Assembly: GCF_900100295.1 (NCBI RefSeq)
Contig: NZ_FNEV01000010.1
Location: 19,838 to 83,837, forward strand
DNA: 64,000 nucleotides
Source of the DNA: Salimicrobium halophilum
Lineage (GTDB): Bacteria > Bacillota > Bacilli > Bacillales > Halobacillaceae
Reading direction: 5' to 3'
Shown: positions 17,493 through 25,874 of the stretch, piece after piece
Position numbering within the stretch: position 1 is the first letter of the stretch
How the letters are laid out: each line of letters starts with the position of its first letter
Program-made: the position numbers and the translations under genes
The notes under the pieces: model-generated
Database searches by the model: none
What the model saw: only the letters and a program-made list of their open reading frames with translations
What the model was told of the DNA's origin: nothing

Positions 17493-18103
17493 TACGTGTT
17501 AAGTACTTTACGGACATAATTCTGTGTTTCTTCGAATGGAGGAATACCCCCGTATTTATCTACGTTCCCGGGACCTGCGTTATACGCAGCGAGAGCGAGC
17601 TGCTCATCCCCGTCGTAACGGTTCAGCATATCCCTCAAGTACATCGTACCGCCCATGACGTTATCCTTCGGGTTCATCGGATCTTCCACCCCAAGGCCTG
17701 CCGCTGTCGCCGGCATCAGTTGCATCAGCCCCTGAGCTCCTGCATGACTGACCGCCTGAGGGTTGAAGGACGATTCCGCTTGGACCACCGACCTTATCAG
17801 CTTTTCGCTCACCCCGAATTTCTCTGATGCTTCCCGGATGATGCCGTCGATATCCCCGGAACTCTGAGGAGTGGAAACATCTTTGATCTCAGGTGCCTGA
17901 GCATGGGAAAAAGCCTGGACAGGAGTCATCGATTTGGATGGCCCGGTCGCTGCAGATTCCAGATTGTTCATCGAAGCTTCCAATACACTTTGGAACATCA
18001 TCTGCTGCATCCCCGACGTGAAAGAGCTCGCCTGTCTATTTCCCTGCAGAGCACTCATCGCCTGCATTTGTATCATGGATCGAAAATCAGTCATGTTGAT
18101 CAT
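17492..18103 (-). CDS. Lytic transglycosylase domain protein (SLT type)
   Basis: A 203-residue protein with a C-terminal transglycosylase domain (residues about 85-200): catalytic Glu in SVVQAESSFNPQAVSHAGA, then GLMQLMPATA and ALAAYNAGPGNVDKYGG. It cleaves peptidoglycan to anhydromuropeptides. The first 80 residues are Gln- and Met-rich and hold no classical signal peptide, as in B. subtilis YjbJ-like proteins. GGAGG lies eight bases before the ATG. Confidence 0.88.
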   Translation of the reverse strand: MINMTDFRSMIQMQAMSALQGNRQASSFTSGMQQMMFQSVLEASMNNLESAATGPSKSMTPVQAFSHAQAPEIKDVSTPQSSGDIDGIIREASEKFGVSEKLIRSVVQAESSFNPQAVSHAGAQGLMQLMPATAAGLGVEDPMNPKDNVMGGTMYLRDMLNRYDGDEQLALAAYNAGPGNVDKYGGIPPFEETQNYVRKVLNT

Positions 18104-18199
18104 TTCCCTTACCTCCGCTGCATGACGTTTCTTCCATAATACTCCACACGGGCGTAATCGACAACTGCTTTTTTCCCCTCTTTGAGAAGAAAGCTTCTA

Positions 18200-18409
18200 T
18201 TATCCGAAGAACAGATCGAAGATGTTGCTTCCTGTGGACGCTTCCTTGTTGTAAAACTCCGAGTACCCACAGTTTTCACAGTAAATGACGGTGAACCGGT
18301 TGTTTTGGACATCGAACATTTTCGACAGGCCGGAACCGGTCATGGAGACATCCTTCGTTCCCGCTTCTGTACTTCCACACTTCACGCAACCTTTTTCATT
18401 TTCAGCCAT
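18200..18409 (-). CDS. Small zinc-ribbon protein (DUF2082-like)
   Basis: A 69-residue protein with two CxxC knuckles, GCVKCGSTEAG and IYCENCGYSEFYNK, about 30 residues apart, as in a zinc ribbon. It resembles predicted nucleic-acid-binding zinc-ribbon proteins. ATG follows an AGGAGG site. Function unknown. Confidence 0.75.
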   Translation of the reverse strand: MAENEKGCVKCGSTEAGTKDVSMTGSGLSKMFDVQNNRFTVIYCENCGYSEFYNKEASTGSNIFDLFFG

Positions 18410-18461
18410 AAACCATTCCTCCTTTTTCCTCTTGTACGAAACATGTCGGCTTAACGTTTCA

Positions 18462-19790
18462 TTATTTTATTCGCCTCGCCGCCTGCTGAACTGGATCCCA
18501 CACGCTGTTATAAGGAGGAGCGTAAGCAAGATCCAAGTCGAGCAGGTCGTCTGTTTTCATTTCATGATAGAGGGCTGTGGCGATGACATCGATCCGTTTA
18601 TCCACACCATATGTTCCGACGATCTGAATCCCGAGAACCTGTTGTGTCTCCGGCTGATAGGTCATTTTGATCGACATCGGTGGCTCATCCGTATAATATC
18701 CGGCGGCATGGGTGGATTTTAAGAATACCGTTTCATATGGAATATTCTCTTTCTTCGCTTCCTCTTCCGACAGCCCGGTCTTTCCGATGGTAAGGTCGAA
18801 AAATTTGAGGACGGACGTCCCTACGATTCCTTTGAATGTCTGTCGTTTCCCACTCAGGACAAGTCCTGCGATCCGTCCCTGCTTATTCGCATGCGTGCCC
18901 AGTGGTACATAGTCGTTCCGCTCTTTGATGCGGTGGTATTGAACGGCACAATCCCCGGCTGCATAAATGTGCGGAAGATTCGTCTCCATGAAACGATTGA
19001 CCTCAATTGCCCCGCTTTCTGTCGTGTGGACACCAGTGCCCGTCATGAATCCGACATTTGGTGCTACACCGGTCGCGACAATGACAAGATCCGTTTCGTA
19101 CTCACCCTTGTCTGTCACTACTTTGCCAACGCGATCGTCTCCTTCAAGGCGTTCCACGGATTCCCTTAAGGTAAGGTGGACCCCTTGCTTCCGCGCTTCC
19201 TCTGCGATCATTTCTCCCATGTCTTCATCTACCATCGAAGCAGGATGATCACTCCGACTGATCAGGTGGACATCTTTCCCGATATCTTTGAAGTTTTCGG
19301 CGACTTCGAGTCCTATATATCCGCTTCCGATGACGGTTACCCTGGTCACATCACCATCCGTGTCTTCCACAATTTTCTCCACGTCCGGGATCGTCTTCAA
19401 TACGTGGACCCCTTCCAGGTCACGGCCTTTCCATGGGGGAACAACGGGGCTGGCACCGGAAGCGACGAGAAGCTCATCATAGCTTTCTTCAAAATCTTCC
19501 CCTTTCCCGTCCGTGCCATATACCATTCTTTTATCACAATCGACGGAGGTGACTTCATGATTGATCCGGGCATCGATTCCGTATTTCTCACGGAAGGTCT
19601 CCACCTTTCTTGCAATCAGATCATCTGTCGAAGATACATCTCCCCCGATGACGTAAGGAAGTCCACACTGACCATAAGAATAGATCTCTCCTCTTTCCAA
19701 TACGACGATTTCAGGATTCTCCGTATTCCTTACCACCTGCATAGCAGCGCTCATTCCCGCTGCATCTCCTCCAATCACGACTAACTTCAT
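18462..19790 (-). CDS. FAD-dependent disulfide oxidoreductase, CoA-disulfide reductase-like
   Basis: A 442-residue flavoprotein. The ADP-binding motif is VVIGGDAAGMSAAMQ, the single redox cysteine is in SYGQCGLPYVIGG (C42), the NADH motif is VTVIGSGYIGLEVAENF, and IYAAGDCAVQ is the second FAD motif. This arrangement is that of CoA-disulfide reductases and NADH oxidases or peroxidases with one active-site Cys. It may keep CoA or bacillithiol-like thiols reduced. ATG at 19790 has GAGGAGG seven bases upstream. The aldehyde dehydrogenase gene ends 14 bases upstream, so they are likely one operon. Confidence 0.88.
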   Translation of the reverse strand: MKLVVIGGDAAGMSAAMQVVRNTENPEIVVLERGEIYSYGQCGLPYVIGGDVSSTDDLIARKVETFREKYGIDARINHEVTSVDCDKRMVYGTDGKGEDFEESYDELLVASGASPVVPPWKGRDLEGVHVLKTIPDVEKIVEDTDGDVTRVTVIGSGYIGLEVAENFKDIGKDVHLISRSDHPASMVDEDMGEMIAEEARKQGVHLTLRESVERLEGDDRVGKVVTDKGEYETDLVIVATGVAPNVGFMTGTGVHTTESGAIEVNRFMETNLPHIYAAGDCAVQYHRIKERNDYVPLGTHANKQGRIAGLVLSGKRQTFKGIVGTSVLKFFDLTIGKTGLSEEEAKKENIPYETVFLKSTHAAGYYTDEPPMSIKMTYQPETQQVLGIQIVGTYGVDKRIDVIATALYHEMKTDDLLDLDLAYAPPYNSVWDPVQQAARRIK

Positions 19791-19804
19791 GTTCATTCCT
19801 CCTC

Positions 19805-21253
19805 TTAAAAAGGGAAATCGCGGTATCCGTTCATGACACCGATCCACTTCACTGTCGTAAACTTATCGAGCGCCCATTCGCCGCCGAAGCGTCCGATACC
19901 GGACTGTTTCTCGCCACCGAAAGCTACGTGCGCTTCGTCGTTCACCGATTGATCGTTGATATGGATCATACCGGTTTTCACCTGCTTCGCCACTTCGACG
20001 CCCCGGTGGACATCTCTTGTGAACACGGAACCGGACAGACCATAAGGGGTGCCATTCGCTGTCTCGATAGCTTCCTGTTCATCCGAAACCTTGATGACGG
20101 AAGATACCGGACCGAACACTTCCTCTTTCGCCAGTGCCTTTTCGTTGTCCATACCGGTCAGAATCGTAGGAAGCAGTACGTTCCCTTCCGCTTTTCCGCC
20201 GCTCAGCAATGTAGCACCTTCTTCTACCGACTGATCGATACCTTTCAGGATACGTTCCACTTCATCCTTTTCAATCAAAGGACCGACAAGGGTCTCGGAA
20301 TCGCTCGGGTCCCCGTAAGGCAACCCTTCCACTTTCTCTTTGAATTTCTTCACGAATTCATCGTGTACATCTTCATGCACGATAATCCGGTTCAACGACA
20401 TGCAAATCTGCCCCTGGTGTAAATACTTTCCGAACGTCGCCGCTTGAACAGCCTGCTCGATATCCGCATCTTCAAGAACGATCATCGCATTGTTGCCGCC
20501 GAGTTCGAGCGCCGTATCTTTGATATGTTTCCCTGCAAGCTCTCCGATATGACTGCCGACTTCTGTAGAACCGGTGAAGGAGAACATTTCCGGAATATCA
20601 TGGGTGATGAACGCATCCCCGATTTCCGACCCACGACCCACAACGACGTTTACGAGTCCTTTCGGAAACCCTGCTTCCTCAGTAAGTTCTGCAAGAAGAA
20701 GCCCTGATGTGACCGGCGTATTCGATGCAGGTTTGATGACCACACTATTACCGGTCGCAAGAGCAGGGGCGAGAGACCTTGTAGTCAGGTGCAGCGGGAA
20801 GTTCCATGGTCCGATAACACCGATGACTCCCTTCGGATCACGATATACCCTGTTTTCTTTTCCAGGGGTGTTCGAAGGAAGGATTTCCCCTTTCATACGC
20901 GTCGGGAAAGAAGCGGACTCTGAAATGATATCAAGAGCCGCACTGAACTCCACTTCCGCTTTCACTTTCGTACTGCCCGACTCTCTTACCAGCCAGTCTA
21001 TGATTTCATCTTTTCTTTCTTTCATAACGTTGATCCAGTTCAGGAACAGCTCCCTTTTTTCTGCAGGGGTCTTTCCGGCCCATTCTTTCTGCGCCTGGTC
21101 CGCAGCTTTATACGCTTCATCCAGGTCCTCCTCGTTCGCTGACGGGATGGACGCTATATGTTCATCGTTGTAAGGATTGATATTTTCGATTCGTTTGTCG
21201 CTCGATCCTTTTTTCCATGCTCCGTTTATATATTGATGAATGTACTCTTTCAT
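19805..21253 (-). CDS. Aldehyde dehydrogenase (NAD(P)-dependent)
   Basis: A 482-residue ALDH superfamily enzyme. The general base is in ALELGGNNAMIVLEDAD, the catalytic Cys in LHQGQICMSLNRIIVH, and the coenzyme loop is FTGSTEVGSHIG. It resembles benzaldehyde/vanillin dehydrogenases such as YfmT, but substrate cannot be set. ATG at 21253 follows AGGAGGCGACACA. It comes first in an operon with the CoA-disulfide reductase-like gene. Confidence 0.88.
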   Translation of the reverse strand: MKEYIHQYINGAWKKGSSDKRIENINPYNDEHIASIPSANEEDLDEAYKAADQAQKEWAGKTPAEKRELFLNWINVMKERKDEIIDWLVRESGSTKVKAEVEFSAALDIISESASFPTRMKGEILPSNTPGKENRVYRDPKGVIGVIGPWNFPLHLTTRSLAPALATGNSVVIKPASNTPVTSGLLLAELTEEAGFPKGLVNVVVGRGSEIGDAFITHDIPEMFSFTGSTEVGSHIGELAGKHIKDTALELGGNNAMIVLEDADIEQAVQAATFGKYLHQGQICMSLNRIIVHEDVHDEFVKKFKEKVEGLPYGDPSDSETLVGPLIEKDEVERILKGIDQSVEEGATLLSGGKAEGNVLLPTILTGMDNEKALAKEEVFGPVSSVIKVSDEQEAIETANGTPYGLSGSVFTRDVHRGVEVAKQVKTGMIHINDQSVNDEAHVAFGGEKQSGIGRFGGEWALDKFTTVKWIGVMNGYRDFPF

Positions 21254-21349
21254 TGTGTCGCCTCCTGTAGGATTCATTATCTTCTTCGATTATTCACTTT
21301 TCGCTCCCCTCTCAAACATTCACCTCCACGGATAGATGGAACGCAATCA

Positions 21350-21395
21350 TTGCTTTCGTCAGCACATATGTTATTATATGAACATATGATCATAT
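21350..21395 (+). promoter_or_regulatory. Promoter with ArsR/CzrA-type operator
   Basis: A possible -35 TTGCTT (21350) and -10 TATTAT (21372) precede the CDF gene. The near-palindrome ATATGAACATATGATCATAT at 21376-21395 overlaps the -10 side and ends just before the AAGGAGG site. Its shape matches zinc-responsive ArsR operators. The ArsR protein encoded in the operon (22296) is the likely ligand. Confidence 0.7.
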
Positions 21396-21409
21396 AAGGA
21401 GGTAAAGAC

Positions 21410-22303
21410 ATGGGACATCACCATCATCACCACGATACGACTGGCAATATAAAGGTCGCTTTTTTCCTCAATTTCTTTTTCACCATCATTGAGCTGATCG
21501 GCGGTATCCTCACGAACAGTATCGCCATCATATCGGACGCCCTGCACGATCTGGGAGATTCCCTTTCCCTCGGGCTCGCATGGTTTCTGCAAAAATTCTC
21601 GAACAAAGATATGTCCCACGACTTCTCATTCGGCTACAAACGCTTCTCTCTACTTGGGGCGCTCATCAATAGTGTCGTTCTGATCGTCGGGTCGGTTTTC
21701 ATTCTGACAGAAGCGATTCCCCGCCTTTGGAATCCGGAAACGCCGAACACCCTCGGAATGATGGGGCTGGCCGTCCTCGGTATCATCGTTAACGGAGCGG
21801 CCGTCTTCCGACTTCGCGGTGGAGATTCCATGAATCAGAAGGTCATGTCCTGGCATATGCTTGAAGATGTGTTGAGCTGGGTCGCCGTCTTCTTCGTAGG
21901 ACTGGCGATGACATTCTTCGATTTGCCGATCCTCGACCCTCTCGCTTCCATCGGGATTACGCTGTTCATCTTATACAACGTCGTCATCAATCTAATTAAA
22001 ACGATGAGGCTATTCCTTGAAGCAGTGCCGGAATCTGTAGATATCGGGAAAATCATCAAAGACATCGAGGCCCTTCCCCATGTGCAATCGACGCACCACA
22101 CCCACCTGTGGTCGCTCGACGGAGAACACCATGCATTCTCTACCCATGCCGTTGTTCCATCGAAGGCGACGAAGGACGAAGTGTGTGAAGTGAAAGAATC
22201 GATAAAATCGATCGTCGATTCCATTCACCTGGATCATTTGACGATTGAAATCGAATACGAAGACGAGTTTTGCAGCATGTCCGAGGAGGGGTCCCATGCC
22301 TGA
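21410..22303 (+). CDS. Cation diffusion facilitator (CzcD/ZitB-like zinc exporter)
   Basis: A 297-residue CDF protein that exports divalent metal, probably Zn, in exchange for protons. It starts with a run of six His (MGHHHHHHDTTG), a metal-rich tail. Membrane helix motifs include AIISDALHDLGDSLSLGLAWF with the metal-site His/Asp and VMSWHMLEDVLSWVAVFFVG in helix V. The cytosolic C-terminal domain has HHTHLWSLDGEHHAFSTH. ArsR and acetyltransferase genes follow in the same operon. Confidence 0.93.
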   Translation: MGHHHHHHDTTGNIKVAFFLNFFFTIIELIGGILTNSIAIISDALHDLGDSLSLGLAWFLQKFSNKDMSHDFSFGYKRFSLLGALINSVVLIVGSVFILTEAIPRLWNPETPNTLGMMGLAVLGIIVNGAAVFRLRGGDSMNQKVMSWHMLEDVLSWVAVFFVGLAMTFFDLPILDPLASIGITLFILYNVVINLIKTMRLFLEAVPESVDIGKIIKDIEALPHVQSTHHTHLWSLDGEHHAFSTHAVVPSKATKDEVCEVKESIKSIVDSIHLDHLTIEIEYEDEFCSMSEEGSHA

Positions 22304-22589
22304 GGAATTGAAAGAAGAAACGGTCCAAAAAACGGCAGATACATTCAAAGTTCTATCCGATCCTACGCGAATCCGGATTCTTCACTACCTTTGTAAACAG
22401 GAATCCTCGGTGTCCGATATCGCTACGGAGCTGGATTTGAAACAATCGACGGTATCTCATCAACTCCGGACCCTTAAGCTTTTCCGACTCGTTACGTACC
22501 GGCGTGAAGGCACTACTCTTTATTACACATTCAACGACGATCACGTCATGCACACCCTGGAGCAGATGATTGATCACGTCGAAGAATAG
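22296..22589 (+). CDS. ArsR/SmtB family metal-responsive repressor
   Basis: A 97-residue winged-helix repressor. Helix-turn-helix: VSDIATELDLKQSTVSHQLRTLK; wing: TYRREGTTLYYTF. The last helix carries DDHVMHTLEQMIDHVEE, which puts acidic and His residues where CzrA/SmtB proteins bind zinc (alpha-5 site). ATG follows GAGGAGG and overlaps the CDF stop by eight bases. It should release the operator at 21376-21395 when zinc rises. Confidence 0.9.
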   Translation: MPEELKEETVQKTADTFKVLSDPTRIRILHYLCKQESSVSDIATELDLKQSTVSHQLRTLKLFRLVTYRREGTTLYYTFNDDHVMHTLEQMIDHVEE

Positions 22590-22602
22590 CAGGAGGACTT
22601 CG

Positions 22603-23106
22603 ATGATATTTCGCAAAACGAAAAAGGAAGATATAGCAGAAATCATGACAATCATTTCCGACGCACAGCAGAAATTCAGAGAAAATGACATTGATCAGTG
22701 GATCGACGGATATCCTGATGTGGTCACGATTGAAACTGATCGAGATCGGGGTGAGAGTTACGTACTGGCAGACGAGGATACAGTCGTAGGTACCGCTGCC
22801 ATATCTTCTCTGGAAGAAAAGACGTATCGCACCGTTCACGAAGGAGAATGGCTCAGTGAGGATCCTTACCTCGTCGTTCATCGACTGGCTGTCACCGATG
22901 AGAGAAAAGGCGAAGGACTCGCTTCTGTGCTTCTAAAGAAAACAGAAGAACTCGCAAAAGCGGAGCAGATTACAAGCATCAAGATCGATACGCATCGGAA
23001 AAATGGTTCGATGCAGCGATTGCTGAAGAAGAATGGCTTCACGTACTGCGGCATCAACTACTTAGAAGATGACAGTGAACGTTTCGCCTACGAAAAAATC
23101 ATTTAA
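22603..23106 (+). CDS. GNAT family N-acetyltransferase
   Basis: A 167-residue acetyltransferase. The acetyl-CoA loop is LAVTDERKGEGLASVLLKK, preceded by a long acidic N-terminus and followed by NGSMQRLLKKNGFTYCGINYL. Its acceptor is unknown. ATG follows AGGAGG, 13 bases after the arsR stop, so it is the third gene of the metal operon, though no link to metal is obvious. Confidence 0.88.
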   Translation: MIFRKTKKEDIAEIMTIISDAQQKFRENDIDQWIDGYPDVVTIETDRDRGESYVLADEDTVVGTAAISSLEEKTYRTVHEGEWLSEDPYLVVHRLAVTDERKGEGLASVLLKKTEELAKAEQITSIKIDTHRKNGSMQRLLKKNGFTYCGINYLEDDSERFAYEKII

Positions 23107-23142
23107 AAAAGCGTCCGGAAAACTCTCCGGACGCCTCTTCTT
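23107..23142. terminator. Bidirectional terminator
   Basis: GCGTCCGGA and TCCGGACGC with a short loop. A runs precede it and T-rich sequence follows it, so it serves both the acetyltransferase operon and the convergent gene at 23142. Confidence 0.88.
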
Positions 23143-23573
23143 TACATATCCAATTGTTCGGGTGTCTCTTTGCTGTCGTTCATGAGACGGATCGTTTCCG
23201 GAAAAATCTCCAGAACGATGAGTTCTTCATCGTCTTTACTGCTGAACCAGCGTTCCATTTCGTCGTTCCAGATCCAGTCTCTGATCTGTTCGTCGCTGCG
23301 GATCTGCGCCTGTCCCTGGATTTCAAGGAACGCATCTCCCGGTCCGTTTCCTTCATATCCGATGATGATATGGACGAATGGATTCTCCTCGATTTCTTCC
23401 GCTTTGTACGTTTCGTTACTCGTCGGGGTGAATAATGTCAGATTTTCGTCATTCCAGAACGTCATGAAACGGGAATGCGGCTTATTATTCTTCACGGTCG
23501 CCAGCGTACCCACTTTATGGTCTTTCAGAATTTCTTTGATATGTTGTTTCAGTTCTTCCTGATTCACTGTCAT
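23142..23573 (-). CDS. Pyridoxamine 5'-phosphate oxidase family protein (general stress protein 26 type)
   Basis: A 143-residue split-barrel flavin-binding protein similar to B. subtilis YdaG/general stress protein 26: KVGTLATVKNNKPHSRFMTFW, then FVHIIIGYEGNGPGDAFLEIQG. Such proteins bind FMN or F420-like cofactors; the reaction is unknown. A sequence upstream fits a sigma-B promoter, in keeping with a stress role. Confidence 0.82.
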   Translation of the reverse strand: MTVNQEELKQHIKEILKDHKVGTLATVKNNKPHSRFMTFWNDENLTLFTPTSNETYKAEEIEENPFVHIIIGYEGNGPGDAFLEIQGQAQIRSDEQIRDWIWNDEMERWFSSKDDEELIVLEIFPETIRLMNDSKETPEQLDM

Positions 23574-23606
23574 TTCTCCTTTCCGGTAATGAGACTCTTT
23601 ACTAAT

Positions 23607-23632
23607 ATTTCCTTCGCTTTCTTCTCTTAAAC
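23607..23632 (-). promoter_or_regulatory. Possible sigma-B promoter
   Basis: On the minus strand GTTTAA is followed after 14 bases by GGAAAT, close to the sigma-B pattern GTTTAA-N13 to 15-GGGWAW. It lies 34 bases before the start codon of the stress-protein gene. Confidence 0.4.
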
Positions 23633-23785
23633 CTCGTATCCCGAATGAAAGCGTAGCCCCTTACCCTTCTCTACCGGAACAGCGGGAGCCACGGAAGTTT
23701 TCTTCTTTCAAAAAATTCGCTATACTTGATATACAATCCGGGGATCCCCCTGGATATTCATCTACATAAACAAGGAGGAATTCAC

Positions 23786-24160
23786 ATGTCATTCGCTACA
23801 GCTATCAACTGCATGGACGGAAGGGTACAACTGCCGGTCATCCACTGGATGAAGGAAAAGTACGGAGTCGATTATATCGACATGATCACAGAAGCAGGAC
23901 CGAACAAGGTACTACTCCAAGGGTCATCCAACCAACTGGAGGAAATCAAAAACAAAGTTCTCGTGTCTACGGAGAAACACGACTCCAAGGTGATCGCTAT
24001 TGCAGGTCACCACGATTGTGCCGGAAATCCGGTGGATCGTTCCCAGAAGGAGAAAGAAATCAAACGTTCTGTCGAATTGATTGAAGAGTGGGACCTCGGC
24101 GTCACCGTTCTCGGACTATTCGTCAATGAAAACTGGGAAGTGGAAGTCGTAACGGAGTAA
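23786..24160 (+). CDS. Beta-carbonic-anhydrase-like protein (small)
   Basis: A 124-residue protein with the zinc pattern of beta-class carbonic anhydrases: NCMDGR (Cys-x-Asp-x-Arg) near residue 9 and GHHDCAG (His-x-x-Cys) near 79. It is much shorter than plant-type enzymes and lacks their N-terminal helices, so it matches a reduced subgroup whose activity has not been shown here. ATG at 23786 has AAGGAGG upstream. Confidence 0.75.
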   Translation: MSFATAINCMDGRVQLPVIHWMKEKYGVDYIDMITEAGPNKVLLQGSSNQLEEIKNKVLVSTEKHDSKVIAIAGHHDCAGNPVDRSQKEKEIKRSVELIEEWDLGVTVLGLFVNENWEVEVVTE

Positions 24161-24184
24161 ACACGAGTCCTGAGGAGGATGGCT

Positions 24185-24310
24185 ATGACAGAATTCGTCG
24201 GATACTGTGCCTCCTGCGAGATGGAGATCTATTGCAGGGACGGATTTCTCGATGGCGTAATCGCGGAAGACAAGACGCTCTACTGTTTTGAATGTGGAGA
24301 AAATAAGTAG
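24185..24310 (+). CDS. Tiny Cys-rich zinc-knuckle protein
   Basis: A 41-residue protein starting MTEFVGYCASCEME with a second CFEC knuckle near the C-terminus, so it carries two CxxC pairs about 23 residues apart plus one more Cys. This fits a minimal zinc ribbon. AGGAGG precedes the ATG. It lies 24 bases after the carbonic-anhydrase-like gene and may share its transcript. Function unknown. Confidence 0.65.
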   Translation: MTEFVGYCASCEMEIYCRDGFLDGVIAEDKTLYCFECGENK

Positions 24311-24328
24311 GAATTATCAGAAAAGTCA

Positions 24329-24357
24329 TTGACTTTCTTCGAAGGTCAGCGTAGACT
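24329..24357 (+). promoter_or_regulatory. Sigma-A promoter of the sfnG operon
   Basis: TTGACT at 24329 and TAGACT at 24352 with 17 bases between. It lies about 31 bases before the S-box aptamer. Confidence 0.7.
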
Positions 24358-24387
24358 GTTGTTTAACAATTTAAAAATTCACGCAAC

Positions 24388-24566
24388 TTCTTATCCAGAG
24401 AGACGGAGGGACTGACCCTACGAAGTCTCGGCAACCAGCGAATTCCACTCGCCCGGTGCCAAATTCAGAGCACGCCTGTGCGGAAGATGAGAAGGGATGC
24501 CTGGTTTGTTGTATGCCTATCCATACGATACTAAGCCCCTTTTCGCTACGTGCAGAAGGGGCTTTT
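24388..24566 (+). ncRNA. S-box (SAM-I) riboswitch upstream of sfnG
   Basis: The aptamer (24388-24494) has the conserved blocks AGAGAGACGGAGGGACTG and GCAACC, the GGTGCCAAATTC stretch and GGAAGATGAGAAG, which pairs back to CTTCTTATC as P1. The expression platform ends in a GC-rich terminator (AAGCCCCTTTT/AGAAGGGGCTTTTT, 24533-24566). It should switch off the operon when S-adenosylmethionine is plentiful. Which antiterminator forms was not folded. Confidence 0.92.
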
Positions 24567-24590
24567 TCATGCTTCAAAGGAGGGCGGCTT

Positions 24591-24650
24591 ATGATCTCTC
24601 CCTTTTATAAAAAAAGCCGTCCCCTCCGCTTTCTGGAAGAGCGTGAATAA
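24591..24650 (+). CDS. Possible 19-residue leader peptide
   Basis: ATG at 24591 lies behind a very strong AAAGGAGGGCGGCTT site. The peptide begins MISPFYKKSRPLRF, is basic and stops at 24650, just before the hairpin at 24655. Its place between the riboswitch terminator and sfnG suggests a leader or coupling role. It may also be only a ribosome standby site; no homology is known to me. Confidence 0.35.
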   Translation: MISPFYKKSRPLRFLEERE

Positions 24651-24654
24651 AAAA

Positions 24655-24686
24655 TGCCTGTAATGTGCGGCCACACATTACAGGCA
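24655..24686 (+). promoter_or_regulatory. 13-bp inverted repeat between S-box and sfnG
   Basis: TGCCTGTAATGTG at 24655 and its exact complement at 24674-24686 enclose the loop CGGCCA. No T run follows, so it is not a terminator. It could be an mRNA hairpin or a protein operator. It gives the sfnG operon a second possible control point after the riboswitch. Confidence 0.6.
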
Positions 24687-24782
24687 GGAAACATGAAGAT
24701 CCTGTACGGATTCCATCTCTCTCACCAATCAATGTATCACTTTCCGGATGGATCCGTCTACCAATCACAAAGGAGATGGACA

Positions 24783-25874
24783 ATGATGAGTAACTTACAA
24801 TTTGCCTACTGGGTGCCGAACGTCAGCGGAGGTCTCGTCGTATCAAAAGCGGAGCAACAGACGGGATGGGATTTCGAATCCAACAAACGATACGCACAAA
24901 TCGCAGAAGAATCGGGCTTCGACCTCGCCCTTCTTCAAACGAGGTTCTTCGCAAGTTATGGAGCCGAATACCAGCTTGAAGCCGTGACACTCGCTTCTGC
25001 TCTTGCCGCGTCCACCAGCAAACTGAAACTCATATCAGCCGTTCATCCGGGACTATGGCATCCGGCTGTTTATGCAAAAATCTTAAGTACGCTCGATCAT
25101 ATAAGTGACGGTCGTGCCGCAGTGAATATCGTAAGCGGCTGGCTGAAAGATGAATTTACAGGCTTCGGGGAAAACTGGCTTGAACATGACGAGAGATATC
25201 GGCGCTCCGGAGAATTCATCGAAGTTCTGAGAGAGCTGTTCACAAAGGAGAAAGCGAACTTCCGTGGCGACTTTTACCAGATCAATGATGCCCCGGCGAA
25301 ACCGAAACCTGTGCAGGGCGCAGACTTCCCGATTTTCCAGGGAGGGAACTCCACAGCCGCCAAAGAGATGGCCGCCAAACATTCCGATTATTATTTCATG
25401 AACGGGAATACACTGGAAGGGTTCGAGAAACAGATCAAAGAAGTGCGGGCGCTCGCGGAAAAAGAAGGCAGAACCGTGAAATTCGCAGCTCACGGCTTCG
25501 CGATTGTGCGTGATACAGAAGAAGAGGCTCTCGCCCAATTGCAGGAAATCATCGATGACGCTCACACGGAAGCCGTCGAAGGGTTCCGCGAATCGGTGAA
25601 GCAGGCCGGTCAGTCTACCGGGGATAAAGAAGGAATGTGGGCGAACGACACGTTCAAGGACCTCGTTCAATACAACAGCGGCTTCAAGACCGGTCTTATC
25701 GGGACGAAAGAGCAGGTGGCCGATCGCATCATCGAACTGAAGAAGATAGGGGTAGATGTCGTTCTTACAGCACACTTCCACTATGAATCCGACCTGGAGC
25801 GCTTCGGCAAAGAAGTGATTCCTCTCGTGAAAGAGAAAGAAGAAGTCTTGCAAGAAGAAGGAGTTCTCATATGA
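24783..25874 (+). CDS. sfnG: SfnG-like FMNH2-dependent dimethylsulfone monooxygenase
   Basis: A 363-residue LLM-class flavin monooxygenase. Segments such as FAYWVPNVSGGLVVSK, RFFASYGAEYQLEAVT, ISAVHPGLWHPAVYAK, NIVSGWLKDEFTGFGENWLEHDERYRRS and VVLTAHFHYESDLERFG match the SfnG/SsuD group, which uses FMNH2 and oxygen to break C-S bonds; SfnG turns dimethyl sulfone into methanesulfinate. ATG at 24783 has AAGGAG seven bases upstream. It is co-transcribed with the FMN reductase gene (four-base overlap) and governed by the S-box, in line with a sulfur-scavenging role. Confidence 0.88.
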   Translation: MMSNLQFAYWVPNVSGGLVVSKAEQQTGWDFESNKRYAQIAEESGFDLALLQTRFFASYGAEYQLEAVTLASALAASTSKLKLISAVHPGLWHPAVYAKILSTLDHISDGRAAVNIVSGWLKDEFTGFGENWLEHDERYRRSGEFIEVLRELFTKEKANFRGDFYQINDAPAKPKPVQGADFPIFQGGNSTAAKEMAAKHSDYYFMNGNTLEGFEKQIKEVRALAEKEGRTVKFAAHGFAIVRDTEEEALAQLQEIIDDAHTEAVEGFRESVKQAGQSTGDKEGMWANDTFKDLVQYNSGFKTGLIGTKEQVADRIIELKKIGVDVVLTAHFHYESDLERFGKEVIPLVKEKEEVLQEEGVLI

